NCBI RefSeq assembly: GCF_038005225.1
Contig: NZ_JBBOSU010000001.1
Coordinates: 1,848,001-1,912,000 of the forward strand
From: Solibacillus sp. FSL K6-1523
Lineage (GTDB): Bacteria; Bacillota; Bacilli; Bacillales_A; Planococcaceae
Direction: 5' to 3'
DNA: 64,000 bases
Below the pieces are notes generated by a model, which did not search any database, was not told the origin of the DNA, and saw only the letters and a list, made by a program, of their open reading frames with translations. Position 1 is the stretch's first letter. Each line of letters opens with the position of its first letter. Below, one piece after another: positions 63,236 through 64,000 of the stretch. The position numbers were made by a program, and so were the translations under genes.

Positions 63236-64000
63236 TTGAGTGACTTTCTTTTTTTTACAATTATATTTCTAGTTGTACTTTTACTAACATTACTGTGTCT
63301 CCGTGCTTTTTTTGTGCAATGGCACATTCGAAAAGCTATTGGCAAAGGGCTTAAAATAAATAAACAACCATTACAAATAATGAGTGGTTATTCAGAAAGT
63401 GAACATCTAATTTATAATCAAGTGGAAGACTACGCCAAGGCGAAAACGGGCTATTTGCGTGTTTTTAGATCGCGGTACAAGCTAGATAGGCAAATACATC
63501 GCGAATTAAATCGTAAAACAAAAAATGCAATGACGCGCTTTTTTTCATGGCTGCTTGTGACAATTAAATTTGCTCTGTCGTTTGTATTAGTAGTTGCGAG
63601 CTTGCTATTTGGCTCGATTGTACGAGATGAATGGCAGGCGGCAGATTTATGCTTACCAACTTTAGATCCGAATTTAACGATTGCGCGGGACATTGATCCA
63701 CGGAAAAGTATCGATGAGCTATTGGCTGTTTTTTCAGATAACCCAAAGCGGTTACAAACGTTTAATTATGCCGATTCGAATGATTTAATCGAACCAGTTT
63801 ATCCAACGTATCAATTGCCAGAAGTCGTAAATTCGGCTGAAACATTAGGGCAAGCCATGTCTTTTTATATGGGGAATTTTAAAAGTGAATTTACTGTAAA
63901 TGTAGATACAAGACAGCATGATATGAAGAAAATAATGGAAGAAGCCTATACGTGGATGGACAAAAATGAGCCGTATCTTTACCGCACAACGACAGAAATT
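63236..64000 (+). CDS. Membrane protein, partial (3' end outside window)
   Basis: 255 codons to the window edge from TTG 63236 (AAAGGAG upstream). The first helix (FLFFTIIFLVVLLLTLLCLRAFF) is near the N-terminus. A basic cytoplasmic stretch follows (RVFRSRYKLDRQIHRELNRK), then a second helix (WLLVTIKFALSFVLVVASLLF) and a long soluble extracytoplasmic part that runs off the edge. No family recognised from this portion. Confidence 0.8.
   Translation, partial: MSDFLFFTIIFLVVLLLTLLCLRAFFVQWHIRKAIGKGLKINKQPLQIMSGYSESEHLIYNQVEDYAKAKTGYLRVFRSRYKLDRQIHRELNRKTKNAMTRFFSWLLVTIKFALSFVLVVASLLFGSIVRDEWQAADLCLPTLDPNLTIARDIDPRKSIDELLAVFSDNPKRLQTFNYADSNDLIEPVYPTYQLPEVVNSAETLGQAMSFYMGNFKSEFTVNVDTRQHDMKKIMEEAYTWMDKNEPYLYRTTTEI

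Noticed and set aside
63429..63440. Third copy of the 105-bp repeat (TACGCCAAGGCG)
   Set aside because: Only 12 bp match and it lies in frame within a coding region; chance similarity.

Overview
The window is low-GC Bacillota chromosome, most like the Planococcaceae (Solibacillus/Lysinibacillus type). The evidence is AT-rich DNA, GGAGG-type ribosome binding sites, many TTG/GTG starts, intrinsic terminators, T-box and glycine riboswitch control, SLH-domain surface proteins, and homologues of Bacillus proteins such as bacilliredoxin, MhqR, YqjE and DUF5412. The genus is inferred from gene content only.

Layout. 1-3.4 kb is accessory: a partial unknown gene, a DUF4236/Excalibur pair and a decayed gene. 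3.4-10 kb holds a lipoprotein, a bacilliredoxin overlapping an RsmJ/YpiP-like methyltransferase, a coiled-coil protein, an M20 peptidase next to a lone CheW, and small housekeeping enzymes. 10-16.9 kb holds a glycine riboswitch ahead of an amino-acid permease, DNA polymerase IV, a DUF3817-MFS fusion and a Trm11-like methyltransferase. 17-20.2 kb is a quinone-stress locus: an MhqR-like regulator with visible operators, a VOC dioxygenase, an FMN reductase and an MhqD-like hydrolase. The dioxygenase and reductase lie between two inverted copies of a ~105-bp repeat. 20.2-22.5 kb holds a divergent FtsZ/tubulin-like protein followed by RNase Z.

22.5-35.5 kb is a mosaic of small enzymes and membrane proteins, an erythromycin-esterase-like protein, a stress-type SDR, an exported amidohydrolase and a YcdB/SLH surface protein. 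35.9-37.4 kb is a dead IS1182-like element. It is followed by an LVIVD-repeat protein, a tRNA-Val gene and an M48 protease whose likely start codon is ATT. 41.9-51 kb is a run of small metabolic and unknown genes with SLH fragments in two related copies. 51-54.3 kb holds an XRE/DUF3169 pair, a broken mini-gene, a dead IS110 transposase and the 3' remnant of topB.

54.4-59 kb is a MacB/FtsX-type ABC exporter operon carrying its own PadR regulator, headed by a near-perfect 37-bp palindrome. A related operator core sits in the loop of the preceding terminator. After a decayed coiled-coil gene, 60-61.4 kb is proC under a proline T-box with specifier CCU. The window ends with an MBL-fold hydrolase, a lipoprotein and a partial membrane protein.

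The most interesting items are the inverted repeats bounding the quinone cassette, the FtsZ-like protein lacking the GTP-binding signature, the PadR operator architecture, the topB/IS110 scar, and possible ATT-initiated genes. No CRISPR array or clear new multi-gene defence system was seen.
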